From Nageia nagi (lineage: Eukaryota; Pinophyta), in NCBI GenBank assembly GCA_050084985.1, contig JBITNC010000001.1:1860001-1924000 (forward strand): a DNA stretch of 64,000 bases, in the 5' to 3' direction. Made by a program: the position numbers and the translations under genes. The notes beneath the pieces are model-generated. The model saw only the letters and a program-made list of their open reading frames with translations. It was not told the origin of the DNA and did not search any database. Numbering within the stretch: the stretch's first letter is position 1; every line of letters starts with the position of its first letter. Shown here in pieces: positions 21,850 through 33,560 of this stretch.

Positions 21850-22444
21850 GACATCTTGCAAAAGTTTGGAATGGAAGAGTGTAAATATGTTGCAATACCT
21901 GTTTCTCCTGGAAGCGTTGTATCACTGAGCTTAGATTCTCAGTTGGCTAATGCTACAGCTTATAGACAATTGATTGGTAGTCTTCTGTATCTAACTATCT
22001 CTCATCCTGATATTGCCTTTGCAGTGAATCTCATGGCACGATTCATGCAAAAACCATATGTTGAACACCTCAATGCTGTTAAGCAAATCTTGAGGTATGT
22101 CGCAGGGACAAAGGATCTTGCTCTTAAGTATTCCAAAGTGCCCTCGATTGTTCTCTCAGGGTTCTCAGATTCTGATTATGGGGGAGATAGAGATGATAGA
22201 AAATCCACCTCTGCATATGTGTTTAGCATTGGTTCAAGTGCTATCTCTTGGGCTTCCAAGAAGCAACCTACTGTGACTCTTTCTACCATCGAAGCTGAAT
22301 ATCGAGCCATGTCTGTTGCCGCCCAAGAAGCTATTTGGCTAAGACATCTTCTGAACAAAATTGGGTATACACAAAATGGCCCATCTCTTATTTCGTCAGA
22401 CAATCAATCGGCTATCTCTTTGGCTAAGAATCCTGTGTTCCATC
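21850..22444 (+). pseudogene. C2 RNase H, truncated at its C terminus
   Basis: The open frame 21856-22452 covers the connection region (YRQLIGSLLYLTISHPDIAF) and RNase H. The catalytic residues are in place: GFSDSDYGGD, TIEAEYRAMS and SSDNQSAISLA. The frame ends abruptly after KNPVFHHI, where a full Copia protein would continue with about 60 more residues to ADIFTKG. The loss of these residues and of most of the 3' LTR marks a deletion inside the element. Confidence 0.9.
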
Positions 22445-22475
22445 ATATTTGAACTAGATCTAAACAAATCCTTTA
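22445..22475 (+). repeat. Residual 3' end of the C2 3' LTR
   Basis: The last 31 bp before the AAAGT duplication. The terminal CAAATCCTTTA matches the LTR end CAAATCCTTCA. The inner part reads GAACTAGATCTAAAC, the exact reverse complement of GTTTAGATCTAGTTC in the 5' LTR, and is flanked by the inverted arms ATTTG and CAAAT. It looks like a hairpin loop flipped in place. Confidence 0.6.
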
Positions 22476-23669
22476 AAAGTGGTTGATACAAACTTAATTT
22501 TCTATTATGTAGCTTTCTTATACAATACATAATACATCCTCGTATGTATTTTGCAACTTGGTCTTGCATTTTCATCCAATACAAATATCTTTATAATTTT
22601 GCAACTATTTTTTCAACTCAAAAATGACAAGCAATTTTTAAAGTATGTGATTCTCTAATCAACAAAATTATTTAACTCTTAAGAATACATCATGTAATAA
22701 CTTCACATTTTGGTGTAGATGATTGTTTTAGCTTCTGATACACCTCTCCAAAGTTTGAGTTCTATAAATAGGCCTCTTGAAAGAACTCCTAGAAAAAAGG
22801 ATTAAATTGCATCAAAGATAAACAAATAAAATTTGCTTGTTGAAGGACTATTAACAATCCTTTTTTTGCACTAGGAGGCCTAGATAAGATGACAACAATT
22901 TTATTTGTACTTTCCTTCTTGTATTTCAATACCAAATGGAATTGTTGCAAAAATCCCATCCATAGGTAATACCTTATTTGTTGTAACTTTGATTGGGTTT
23001 CCAAACATGGCTGATGACTAGTATGGATAACAGTCTCCTTTTCCATTAGATAGTGATTCCACTTCTTCATCACATGTACTGGAGCATAGAACTCTTTATC
23101 ATAAGTAGGATAATTCAATACTTCACTAAAATTTTTAGAATGATAACAAATTGGGTTTCTCCCTTAGATCAAAATTGCCCCATAGTATACTTATTAGCAT
23201 CAATCTCAAATCTTAATAAGGTTGCTGCAAATTAGGGAGTGCTAAAATAGGTGCATTAATGATTTTATGTTTTAGGAAATCAAAAGAATCTTGTCACTTT
23301 TTTTCCATGAAAAACTTACCTCTTATCTATTATGTCATGCAAATGAATAAATTTTCTTGAATATTGGACAACCATAACAAAAATTCTTATTTTTATCATG
23401 TTGCTTAGCCTTGGCCAATCAAAAATAGATCTTACTTTTTTGGATTCTATATTATATTTTCCACCAACAATATGGACTAAATACGCCAAAGGTTACTTAC
23501 CAAACTTACATTTACTTCTTTTCAAAACTAATTTTACATCATGTAGATTTTGAAGCACTTTTCTAAGATGTATCAAATGATCTTCAAAAGTAAAACTATA
23601 CATAAATATATCATCTAAGTATATAACAACAAAAGAATCAATGAAATGTCTAAGGAATTTATTCATTAC
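22476..23669 (-). pseudogene. G1 integrase zinc domain, RNase H and RT C terminus (pseudogene)
   Basis: On the minus strand from the right: an RT frame at 23687-23493 with FIDSFVVIYLDDIFMYS (catalytic YLDD) and a VLQNLHDVKLVLKRSKCKFG stretch. It is followed by broken RT/RNase H connection and then RNase H (open 23118-22789) with [19 protein letters not shown] and HYLMEKETVIHTSHQ. The integrase zinc region MYWMKMQDQVAKYIRGC is at 22584-22500. It parallels G2 closely. Its left end is the C2 insertion and its right end the I1 insertion. Confidence 0.85.
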
Positions 23670-25558
23670 TATTGATCGATATAGCATAACCTCAAAGGGT
23701 TTGGTCTGGTCATGTTCTCCACTGCCTGCAATGGTAGGTTCCTTGAAAGAGTAGAAAGTGATTGGGATGCGTCATGTTGGTTTTCTACTTAATCTCTAGT
23801 TTATAGGTTGGTTCCTATCCATATTCAAGGTTAAAAGTGATAGGAAATAAATAAAAATATAAAGAGTTACAGGAAAGATATAAGGAAATAAAAATGGCTA
23901 AAATAAGAAATTTACAACCCGGGCATTGCAGCACAAGTAGCAATCCATAACTAAGATTAAGAATAGCAAACTATCTCATGCTTGGGGTCTCACAATTATA
24001 ATACATAGCCATAATTTGAAGATAACATTTCACACATAACATTCACAAAAGCAATAATAGCCACTTTATTGCAAGAGGGCAAAGCATTGTCTGTTTGTAT
24101 TATCATATGTGAATAGCTCTTACAAATTTGGGCAAATTTGCTAAAATAACTAACCTTTCTAATTTCTAAAAGCTAGCTATTTAAACAACTTCCCTTCCTC
24201 CTTGGGTGGTTGGGTTTCATTAATATACATAATTGCTAGCATTGAATGAAATAACTAAAATAGCACTATTTACATAAATCCTACAACTATGCTAGATTAC
24301 ATAATGAATAAATACTAATCAACATGACTATTTGGGAATTTGCAATTTCTGAACAGCCATGTCCATGGAGCTGCAATCCTTCTGACATGTTGTTGACTAC
24401 TCCTTATTTGGCCCTATACCTAATTAAAGATAGCATTGTAGTTGATTAAGTAATTATTTGATTACATATTGATTGGTACAATTTGGTATTATGCTTTATC
24501 AGTTTCTATCTACTTCTTTGCAATTTTTATGATCTCTACTATAGATATCAGTAATCAAAGTAATGGTGGTTGATAGATATTATGTTAATTTGGTTCAAGA
24601 ATAACTACCACTATTATGTGGAAATGAGTCAATTTTGACATATTAATAGGGCCTTAGGGGTTAAACACTTAAGATGAAGTGGAGCCAGTTGTTCCTTCTT
24701 ATGCATTACTCTTACATTTGCTAGGTGGGTCCTATATTCTTTATTCAAGTTTTGTTAATGATCTAGTTCCTCTAAGACTTGCTAAATTTGATCAAAAATC
24801 ATGACATCATCTCTTAGGATTGGTGGGCTCTATTGATGTTCTAATTCTACTAGGATCCACTGATTTTGATAAAAAATATGACATCATTTCACAGAATTAG
24901 TGGGCTCTATTGATGTTCTAATTCTACCAGGACCTACTAATTTTCACTAAAAAAAGTAACATCATCTCTCAGAATTAGAAAGCTTTATTGATATTCTTCA
25001 AAAATTTGCACTCGCCATTACTTGCTCTAGGACCCACTGATTTTGAACAAAAAATGTGACATCATGTTTCAAAATCATCAAGCTTTATTGATGTTCTTCA
25101 AAAGTTTGGCTCTGAATTTGTGCAAGTCTTGGACACTTGTGTCAATAATTCTTGAAGATCTTAAGGTAATAAATATATATTCTTATATACATGACTTGGG
25201 TATTTTTTACAATTCTCTTAGGTACCTTAAAGAGGATGACATAATTCCTGGGTTCTCTTAACTCAAAATAAAGAATGACATAACTCCTATTGATATAACT
25301 ATTAGATATCCTTATTCACATAATTCTCATGCACTAAGAAAATTATATGACTCCTAACACTCTAAGGAAAATAAATGAGAAGAGGGGGGGTTAAGAATGA
25401 AAGAATACAAAAAATTACAACTCTTGAAGACTTCTAAGAGAATAATATCTCTCTCAGGCATTCTTATATACACAACTCCTAGGGACTAAAGAATAAAGAA
25501 TAGAGAATAAAGAATAATATAATTACCCTAATTTAGAGTGTAATTCTGAAATCATATA
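23670..25558. mobile_element. I1: 1.9-kb LTR-like insertion in the G1 RT gene
   Basis: Flanked by ATTAC on both sides (23665-23669 and 25559-25563). Taking it out with one ATTAC rejoins the G1 RT frame perfectly (KFMRV|MNKFLRHF). The ends read TATTGATC... and ...AATCATATA, compatible with a decayed TG...CA terminus, and no internal coding region is seen. A solo LTR of a long-LTR family is the simplest reading. Orientation is unknown. Confidence 0.65.
24770..25110. repeat. Tandem repeats of about 78-100 bp with TGACATCA words
   Basis: Four diverged units share GGACCCACTGATTTTGA, AAAAAATATGACATCAT, and AGCTTTATTGATGTTCT-like blocks. TGACATCA starts at 24802, 24879 and 25057, with TAACATCA at 24957. 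Probably a promoter-type array of the I1 LTR. Confidence 0.7.
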
Positions 25559-25563
25559 ATTAC

Positions 25564-25990
25564 CCTCATAAATTTGGTTGGTGCATTACATAAACCAAAA
25601 GGAAAACAAACCACTCAAATAGGCCTTGTCTTGTTTTGAAGGTTGTTTTCCAAATATCTTCCTTGTTGATCTTCACTTGATGATAACTACTTCTCAACTC
25701 TAGCTTGATAAATAATTTTCCCTTGCAATTGATCCATGAGATCATCTATCTGAGGCAATGGATAGTGATTCTTAATGATGATATTGTTTAAATCCCTATA
25801 ATCAATGCACATCCTCCATGAAACATCTTTTTTTGGTCCTAGGATAATAGGTGAACCACATGGATATGTACTAGGTATGATCACATCCTGATTAACCAAC
25901 TCTTGAATTTGATTATTGATCTCCACTTTCTCTAAAATTGATTAATGATATCACCCTATGTTTGGAAGAGGGAATCAGGAAGTAACTATA
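25564..25990 (-). pseudogene. G1 reverse transcriptase N-terminal half (pseudogene)
   Basis: The minus-strand frame 25926-25687 reads INNQIQELVNQDVIIPS, PCGSPIILGPKKDVSWRMC and IDYRDLNNIIIKNHYPLPQI, the classic start of Gypsy RT. It continues past a stop as [12 protein letters not shown] and [16 protein letters not shown] (normally [12 protein letters not shown]), where I1 is inserted. The missing middle FSKIDLKSGYHQ-like residues are degraded (IYQARVEK). Confidence 0.85.
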
Positions 25991-26399
25991 TTTCATGTTG
26001 AATATCTCATTTACGTGATAATCCTGATGGCTTTCTTGAAACTCCTACAAAAGTACCTACTTCTAATTCTCCTAAAAATGGACCATTGATAACCCAAATG
26101 CTTCAAGGAGGATTGTTGGCAACCTATTTTTTGTGCAAAGAATAGTTGGTGTTCCTATTCTGATAGAATTGTTGTATGAAACTTTGACCATGAGCAATAT
26201 GAACTTTTTGATGGCATTAATTAGTCTGTTTACCTAACTTGCAATCACCAAAGGCATCCTTTTTTAGGTTTTATGGGCATGAATAATGTAGGAATTTCCT
26301 TCCTTGATCAACCTAAACTGATTTTTTTTCTCAAAGTAGAGATCATCTATGTCCCAAAAATAGGTATTTCTAAACACAACACCACATATATTTGAAGGA

Positions 26400-27000
26400 A
26401 CAACATTAACTACCATTTCATCATAAAAACTGGTTCTTATGATAAATTATAACTTACATTATTTTGTGACTTGAAGCTTGGCATCTTGGTGCAACCATAC
26501 AAGAGGATATGAATGTGTATGGTTGTATGTCTTCAACCTTAATTCCCTTATTAATCTTTTAGAAATAAAATTAACTTAAGTACCATGATCATAAATAGAA
26601 TCAACTTTTATCTTAACAATTTGGATCTTTACATGGAATAGTTTAGTTCTTTTCTCCTCAATCTCTTTCTCATCTCCAACTATTTTAACTAATGCATAAT
26701 TAATTTGATAAAAAATTGAACTTTCCTTAATATCTTTACTCTTGTTAACCAATGCATTCATCTTTTCTAGATTCTTATTATCCTTCTTCTTTGTAGGGAT
26801 ATAATTCAAGATGAAGTTTCCAACATTTATCATCAACATTTCCATCTTTATCGTAATGAGAATAATGCATCCTATCACTCTCCTTCTTAGTAGTATTTGT
26901 AGTTTTTTTCTTTTGTTATTTACCTTTTCCTTTGCCTTTGTCTTAAGATTTTTCTCCTACTTGTTATCCCTTATTGTTTGAGTTCATTTTGGAGTTCTCA
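26400..27000 (-). pseudogene. G1 gag C terminus and protease (pseudogene)
   Basis: The minus-strand open piece 26878-26576 has a decayed zinc-finger/linker region (FILNYIPTKKKDNKNLEKMN) and then IVKIKVDSIYDHGT, a degenerate aspartic protease active site. It runs on after a stop into VNFISKRLIRELRLKTYNH, the usual protease downstream segment. Region 25990-26400 between this and RT is too broken to read. Confidence 0.65.
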
Positions 27001-27853
27001 TAGTGTTGCCATTGCCTCCCATCTTCTTCCAGATATTAATATTACACATAAACTTGGTTAAAGTTATTAGGATTAAATAACATAACAAGTTTTTATAAAT
27101 GATTATGAAAACCTACAATGTACTTCATCAAAATTTGATAATGCTTAAGAAAACTTTGAAGTAAATTTGCTTGCCTTCTAAATTTCATGGTGTATTCTTG
27201 GATCGATCTCCCTCTTTTTTGGTGAAGAAATTTTCATTTCATGAGTTGCTTATTATTATAACCAACTGGGTTGAATTGATCTCTCAAAATATTCTTGAAT
27301 TCTTCCCAAGAAGAGATGGATGGGTGTTTTTCTTGCTTGACGTATTCTACATAAATATCCCACCAAATCAATGCATGACATCCCATTTCAATCTTGCAAA
27401 TGAATTTTTTTGAATATTGAACCTAAACATGAAAATGTACCTATAGTTTTTTAATCAATTATTGATATATTCAGCATATACCTCTCCTCCAAAATTAGGT
27501 GTTTCAACTTTGGCCTCTACTTTGAATGGTAATCATGTAGTGGCATGAGAAGGCTTAGCATTATAATTTGATATTTTATCAAACTCAAGTTTCCTTGGCT
27601 CCTCTCTGGTTTGACTTTTTAGATGTAATTCCATGATCTCATCCATATTTCTCTCCATTACAAGAAATCTCTTCTCAAACTTGGAATTCAAATCAACATT
27701 TGTTTTGGGTTGGCTTATTCATTTTCCTCCCTACTCTTCCATTAAATTTGTTCTTCTATGACTCGTTCCAATCTCAAGTTCATGAAGAATCAACTCAACT
27801 CCTTGAGATTTGCTACCTTGCATCCATATATCCAAATTCAAATTATTGAACTT
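27000..27853 (-). pseudogene. gag: G1 gag (pseudogene)
   Basis: The minus strand shows gag fragments in several frames: a start region with LQGSKSQGVELILHELEIG near 27830-27770, then KWDVMHWFGGIF (a Retrotrans_gag helix), a SWEEFKNILRDQF-like piece near 27300, and EYTMKFRRQANLLQSFLKHY near 27190-27120. Multiple stops. It matches the Gypsy gag type that accompanies the integrase of G1 and G2. Confidence 0.65.
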
Positions 27854-27865
27854 GATCTGATACCA
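27854..27865 (-). other. Primer-binding site of G1
   Basis: The plus strand reads GATCTGATACCA, so the minus strand is TGGTATCAGATC, a Met-tRNA-type site followed by the AAGTTCAA start of many Gypsy leaders. It abuts the right-hand LTR. Confidence 0.65.
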
Positions 27866-28364
27866 TTTAATCTTTAAACTTTGTAACCTATGCTAATTAC
27901 AAGTTCATCAAATACAGAATTTTTAATTAAAATTTTAGAACTCAATTTTATAAGAAATGGATCATTGGCAATCCTCATTTTATAGATTTCATTGATAAAA
28001 TTTAAGATCTAATTAAGAATAATTGAAAGTAAATAACTAATAACATCAAAATCACAAATCACACAAAATAACATAGATAAATTTATACAAATTCCTCCTT
28101 ATTTGGAAGTACATCTAGTTTAACAACTCTTCTTCATTATGGGGATTAAATGATGCTACAAATCAGTGTGAATATAGGATACACTATTAAAAAATAATAA
28201 ACACTCCTCCAATATATAATCCTCCTTTAATCAAATATGAATCCTCAACTTGTCAAATACATACTTCAATAATACTATAGAATTGTCAAAACACCTTCAA
28301 CAACATGTATTCAGCCTACAATAACCTTAAAATGAAGTGAATTCAGGAATAAATGGAAGAGAAA
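27866..28364 (-). repeat. 5' LTR of G1, first segment
   Basis: LTR sequence from the primer site to the L2 insertion. It resumes at 38091-38321, giving about 730 bp in total, the same size as the G2 LTR. The last 28 bp plus the resumed part match 4939-5181. Confidence 0.65.
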
Positions 28365-28980
28365 TGTCATGAGCCTTATTTTTGGCTCAATGGTATTTAT
28401 TGCAAATCCTCAAACTCTAACTCTACAAAATAGCAAAAATCACCCAAACATTCCCTAGGAGAGGGATGTTTCACTCTAAGTTCCAAATCTCACCAATAAT
28501 ACTCAAAATAGTGCAATAAACCTAACATCTAGCTATTATTGGAAAAACTTAGTAATTAAACATCAAATGTACCCAAATACCTAATGTAGGAAATAGGAAA
28601 GCCATAACACAAGCAACAACAAAATAATATATTTCTAAATCCAACATCCAAGCCAAGATGAGATAATAAAAAGAAGATAGCAAAATAATGTAATTATATT
28701 TGAATAAGAAATGTAGTAAACAATTACAAAGATAATGTTATGTATATTGATTCTCTAGGGCTCAAATATGCAATGTGGTAAGGCTTGCACCCAAGCTTCC
28801 TCCTCCAATAGCCATAGTGGAATCTCAAACTTAAAAGATTCACTAGTAGTGTGTAACGCTACTCAAACTTTCACCATATAAAACCCTTAAATTTAAGACT
28901 ATTTTTTTCATTATACTATTCATCAACTTCTCAAGGTTTACCTTTTAGGGACATATATCCCACATGGTTTACATATTGAT
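28365..28980 (-). repeat. Left (3') LTR remnant of L2
   Basis: Diverged but recognisable relative of 43940 onward and 55422 onward. It shares TGAGCC...GGCTCAAT, CCCTAGGAGAGGGA, CCAACATCCAAGC and GTAATTATATT...TAATG blocks in order. Beyond about 28980 the similarity can no longer be followed by eye. Confidence 0.55.
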
Positions 28981-31100
28981 ACATTATCAACTTTATTTAG
29001 TCTTCATCCTTTCTTTCTAAGTACAAAGGGTTCATTCACTAGGCATTCCTATCCTCGCTTGTGAGTGAATACTCCTGATGATTGTACCCTTGTTTTAATT
29101 AGACTTATTTATCGTATTCTTAATCTTGAGAAGATGTACTTGTTATTTTGTAAAGGTTTAATATCACTAGTTTAAGTGCAAATCAATGTTCAAGATAACT
29201 TATGATTTAGATCCCATAATAATTTCAAACTATCTTATTTATTCTAAAAATAATCCTTAATATTTTCCCATTAGTCCCCTTATATAAATTTTAGGGATGA
29301 ATCCCTCAAATTTTGGGCTTACTTAATAATCTTAGGTTTTAAATATTCACTATGAGTATCTATGTTAGATATAATCAAGAGTCATTTATACCACCATTAA
29401 TCCCATTTGAATATCTTTAGGATTTCATAACTTATCTTTCTCAATGTGAACTATATTTATGTGTCCTATGGATATTAGGGTTACCTTATCAAACTCCTAA
29501 ATTTAGATATCTTTGCCAAACACATTTGGTCAACAATATTTTCTATTTCTTTAAATCAATGTTCATTTTAGAAAAACATACTATATTTATGTTATGAAAA
29601 CTTGATGGTCTTATTAACTCTATATTCAACATGTATCCATTATTGTCTAAGAATAATGAGAGAAACAAGAGACATCAATTAATAAAACACATCTATTTAA
29701 CTAAATAATCTCAATTTAAAATCTCATAATACATTCATCCATTAATAAAACTTCATGAACTACCTTTCATTAAAATTGATACAAGGGGAAACAATAATAT
29801 TTACAAATGAACTTATAGAAATGTAACTTTAAAGCATAAATAGGTCTTAATTGCATGTCATAATGGAACTAATTATCTTTATCTTACTGTAAAAACATCT
29901 CCATTGATCTTCATTACATCCTTGATGAGTCTTCGTTGTCTTGTAATACAAATGTAATACAATCATGTCATCTCATAATAATGGACTAGTAATTTTCCTT
30001 TGTTTTGTCGAGGAGCACCTCCATCGAGCATTGAGCATCTTCATAAACCTTTGGTGTTTAGGTCGAGTACTAGGAGGGAGGAGGATCAAGACAAACCCAT
30101 TCTCAATTTGATCATATGTATGCAATATGATATTCAAGATTATTAATTTTAGACCTCAGGAGGATTTTAGGTCCTTTCCAGACTACCTCCCTTCTTTGGT
30201 CAAATATTTCATCATACAATAGTTTATTATCCATCTAACTATTTAACCCATCTTTGAGATTGGTATATTTAATTCCTCTTCTTTACTTTTGGTTTTAATC
30301 ATACCAAAACTTATGATTTTGCACTCTAACTATTAAACCCCTTCTTTATTATTTTCTTCATGGAATTTAATATAGGATTAGTAGACATTCCAACTCCATA
30401 TAAATCCATACTCCAGTAATGCTTGTCTTAATATATATATATATAATTCAAGCTAAATCTATATTGCTTGGTTTTTAACTTGACAGTTTGTCATTAACTA
30501 TAAGGATGAATATTCAAGAGTAGACGTGTTATGTAATCAACAACGTGAAAAGAGATATAATGTTTTCTTCCTTGCTATTCATATTATTTACAATTCTATT
30601 CTATGATTATACTCAATCTATATTATTACATCCTTTCATTATTTACTTCATCTCTTTTATAACATATGAAGTCTATTTATTATTACTATAACACTTACTA
30701 ATTCATCAGAATTCCTTAAACATATGAGTCTTATAAGCGGTTAATTAATTATTTATCATGTTATTCATTATTCCATCATAGTCAAATCAATCATAAAGAG
30801 AAAGGTCATTTAACAAAAATTATTGTGTCATCGTGGAGTCGGCTTTTAGATGAGAGAGGCCACTAATATCATTGTTTACCTTCGTTGTAAAAGACCAGAG
30901 TTTCTATTGATATGCCATGTCCTCTTTTTCTTTCGCATGGGCGATTGCTTATGGACAAGTCAGGCAATGTTAATAATAATAAACCAGCTCATTGGGAATC
31001 AATGGTAGGATGTACTTTTACACAGTGATAGCAAAAAGTAATCAATTTGTTTATCACCTTCCAAAAGATCTTTTTACACAGCGATGTTAAAGCAAGACTT
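28980..31100. other. No gene recognised (interior of L2)
   Basis: AT-rich, with stops in all frames and no convincing domain, repeat array or RNA gene. A short TA run lies near 30430. Confidence 0.5.
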
Positions 31101-31169
31101 CAAACCTCAAAAATAATAAAAGAAACCAACCTCTACAACTTTTCTATTACTGCGTGCCCTTGTATGAGC

Positions 31170-32260
31170 TCGCAGAGGGAAATAATAATCTTATGAATGT
31201 TTTGGGTGAAATCAGATCTTTCAAAGGGACTCTTGATCGATGCAGAGGAAAATTTGTGGGTAAAATACCTAGAAACCTTTATGAAAACTCTGGAAATAGA
31301 TATGGAGACATAATAGAGTAGTTGAAAATGGTTACTATTTGAATAAAGTCGATGTGAATACCTATTATATGAATGCTAGGAATACACAAACTCGGAGTCG
31401 TTTGACCGTGAGTATGGTGTAGCAGGGTTTCATTGATTGCAATGAAAGCAAGATACGCATAAAATAGGTTTTCTAAAAAGGATTAGAGAGGTATTTAAGA
31501 CGATGCGATGGTCAGGTGTAAAGCCAAACTCTGCAAGTTTTTCCAGCATTTATCTGGCATGTGCCATCGTAAGAGCTCTCAGAATCTCTTGCCAGCATTC
31601 TACCATCGTGTTCATAGAAGAAGAAAAAACGTTTTCTCATCATTTATTTAGGTTCTACACGTTTGTGAAGAATAGGCGAAGTCTGGAATAGCGATGTATC
31701 ATAAGAAATGCATACCATGGTTTTCTCAAAAATGCGTTAGAATTTTTAAGCAAATGCTAATGATAAGTTCAAACTAGACTTTGCAATATTTATTCGCCAT
31801 CATATAGAAGTCCATCAAGGAGTAATGGAAATGTTATTCACATCTAAAATTGAGGGCGTAGGTGTAGTATATGCAAAACATGGAAGAGTATGTATACTGC
31901 ATACCAAGTTTCATAAACTACGCACAGAATGGGTTTTCTTAAAAAGTGTAGAAAACTTTTAGGAAACTTTGAAACCTTAGCAAGCATTTTACTAGCATGA
32001 GATAGAAGGAAAGTAATTGAAAATGGTTTCTCATCAAATATTGTAGTTGTGAAGCACCAAGCCTGGGGAGTGTGATGCGACAGAAATTTTATGGACAGTA
32101 TTGATGGCAGTATAGGCACCAAAAAGGTCTCCCTAAAAGGGGTATGAAACTTAAATAATATGGTCAGAAGTAAGGTAAGACTCTGAAACTATTGCCTGCC
32201 TTTTTTCCAGCATTTACCATCGTAGGAACTTGTAGTAAAATTATGAACCTTAAAATGTGG
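31170..32260 (+). pseudogene. PPR-like protein fragments (pseudogene)
   Basis: The frame at 31503-31691 begins MRWSGVKPNSASFSSIYLACA, the core of a plant PPR repeat (normally M-x-x-x-G-V-K-P-N-S-x-T-F-S-S-I-L-x-A-C-A). Upstream near 31320 there is ENGYYLNKVDVNTYYMNA, and near 32010 KVIENGFSSNIVVV; both resemble the V-I-E-N-G-F-x-x-x-V-V-V-N-T-L segment that follows in PLS-type PPR proteins. Pieces such as FSSI recur near 32205. Frames are badly broken. The parent would be an organelle RNA-processing protein; here it is a dead fragment, perhaps captured by L2. Confidence 0.5.
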
Positions 32261-32299
32261 ATGAGAACACAAGATTTGGGATCAGTAAATAATACTTCA

Positions 32300-33560
32300 T
32301 GGTTTTTACTACTTTAAGAATAAAGAAAAATGGATGCAGTGAAATATTTCAAAAATTCTTGAAAGAGAAAACAATTAAAAAATAAAAAGAACAAAGGTTT
32401 TTCTTATGTAATTTTGAAACTTTCAAAGTGGGATTTACACAAAGATTGATCAATATTAAGTATATTGTCATATCATACAACTAATGTACTTCCATGTTTC
32501 CTACCTAATAGATGTTGAAAGGAAAATAATAAATTATTCTCACTTCAAGTGTATAAAGTTAGATAAGACAAATAACATGTTTCCTCAATAAACATCTAAC
32601 ATTTACACATGGTATCATTTATCTTGATCATATCACTAAATAAGTCTATTAAAATCAGAAATAAAAGGGAGGCACTTGATCTTAAAGAGAGAAAGAGACT
32701 TCTTCTTCTCCATGGATTCCTACTCCAAAACTAAGAAGAAAAGAAAAAATGATGACCCCTTCTCCTAAATTCCTCCTTTATTTATAGTTAAAGAGAATTA
32801 AATATGTCCAAATGGATGTCTACTCAATTGTTAATAAGTTTTGGTGATAGGTCTTCATAAAGTTGTTGATGATTGTAATGTCATTAAATAATTTGCAACC
32901 CTTTTTACAAATTGATAAAATAATGCCAACTAGTTGCCCATACCTAATACAAGAAAACAAAATATGTAAGAACCAAACTCCATTATTTTCTTAAACCATT
33001 AATGCTTTATAACATCCCAAAGTGACCTTAGTCCTTTCTCATGTTTATTGTTTTAATTTTCACTTTATTTTACTAACAACCTTAAGTAGAAATTCAAATT
33101 TGAAAGAATATTCTTTGCCCTTCCTTTTTGAATTTAACTTTTGAAAATTCATAGCAGGAAATAAATCACACATTTTACTTGCGATGGTCACCTCAATCTG
33201 TAGGATAATCATTAATCCACACACATATATCCACAAACACCATTATATTATGAAACTCGACATTCTTAGTTCCTCTACCATGCAACTATATGATCTATAA
33301 TGGTCATTGGGGTTTATCAACGAATCAACACCAATCATTTCCTCACTCTTACCCTTATATTCCTTGGGCCTTCGATTGCTCTTTTCATCTTGCAGTAACC
33401 TATTACCTATGTCAAAAATATCGAATCCAGCATCAACTCGATACAAATAATACATATTCCCTCTTAAAATTGATCATCACATAGCAATGGTTCAAATATG
33501 ATTTCATTTACACCTTCAATAATGTTTGAGGTTGATTAGTGCCATTAGATGGGTCGTTAC
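32300..33560. other. No gene recognised
   Basis: AT-rich with short meaningless frames. The early part of the L2 right LTR could lie here, but it is too diverged to follow. Confidence 0.5.

Larger units (their letters stand above)
15289..22475 (+). mobile_element. C2: Ty1/Copia element with nearly complete polyprotein and truncated 3' end
   Basis: A 489-bp 5' LTR, a perfect TTGGTATCAGAGC primer site, an unusually long leader of about 2.9 kb, then gag, protease, integrase, RT and RNase H in Copia order. The target duplication AAAGT (15284-15288 and 22476-22480) shows that both original ends are present, yet only about 30 bp of the 3' LTR remain. A solo LTR of the same family lies at 57286-57789. 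Reading frames are long and most stops look like single C-to-T changes, so this is the youngest Copia in the window. Confidence 0.9.

Noticed and set aside
22445-22475. An inverted C2 LTR fragment from a separate insertion
   Set aside because: The correct target duplication AAAGT abuts it and the outer bases match the LTR end in direct orientation, so a local hairpin inversion is simpler.
28980-31100. Search for a hidden host gene between elements
   Set aside because: All frames are short and no splice-consistent chain of exons could be built by eye.
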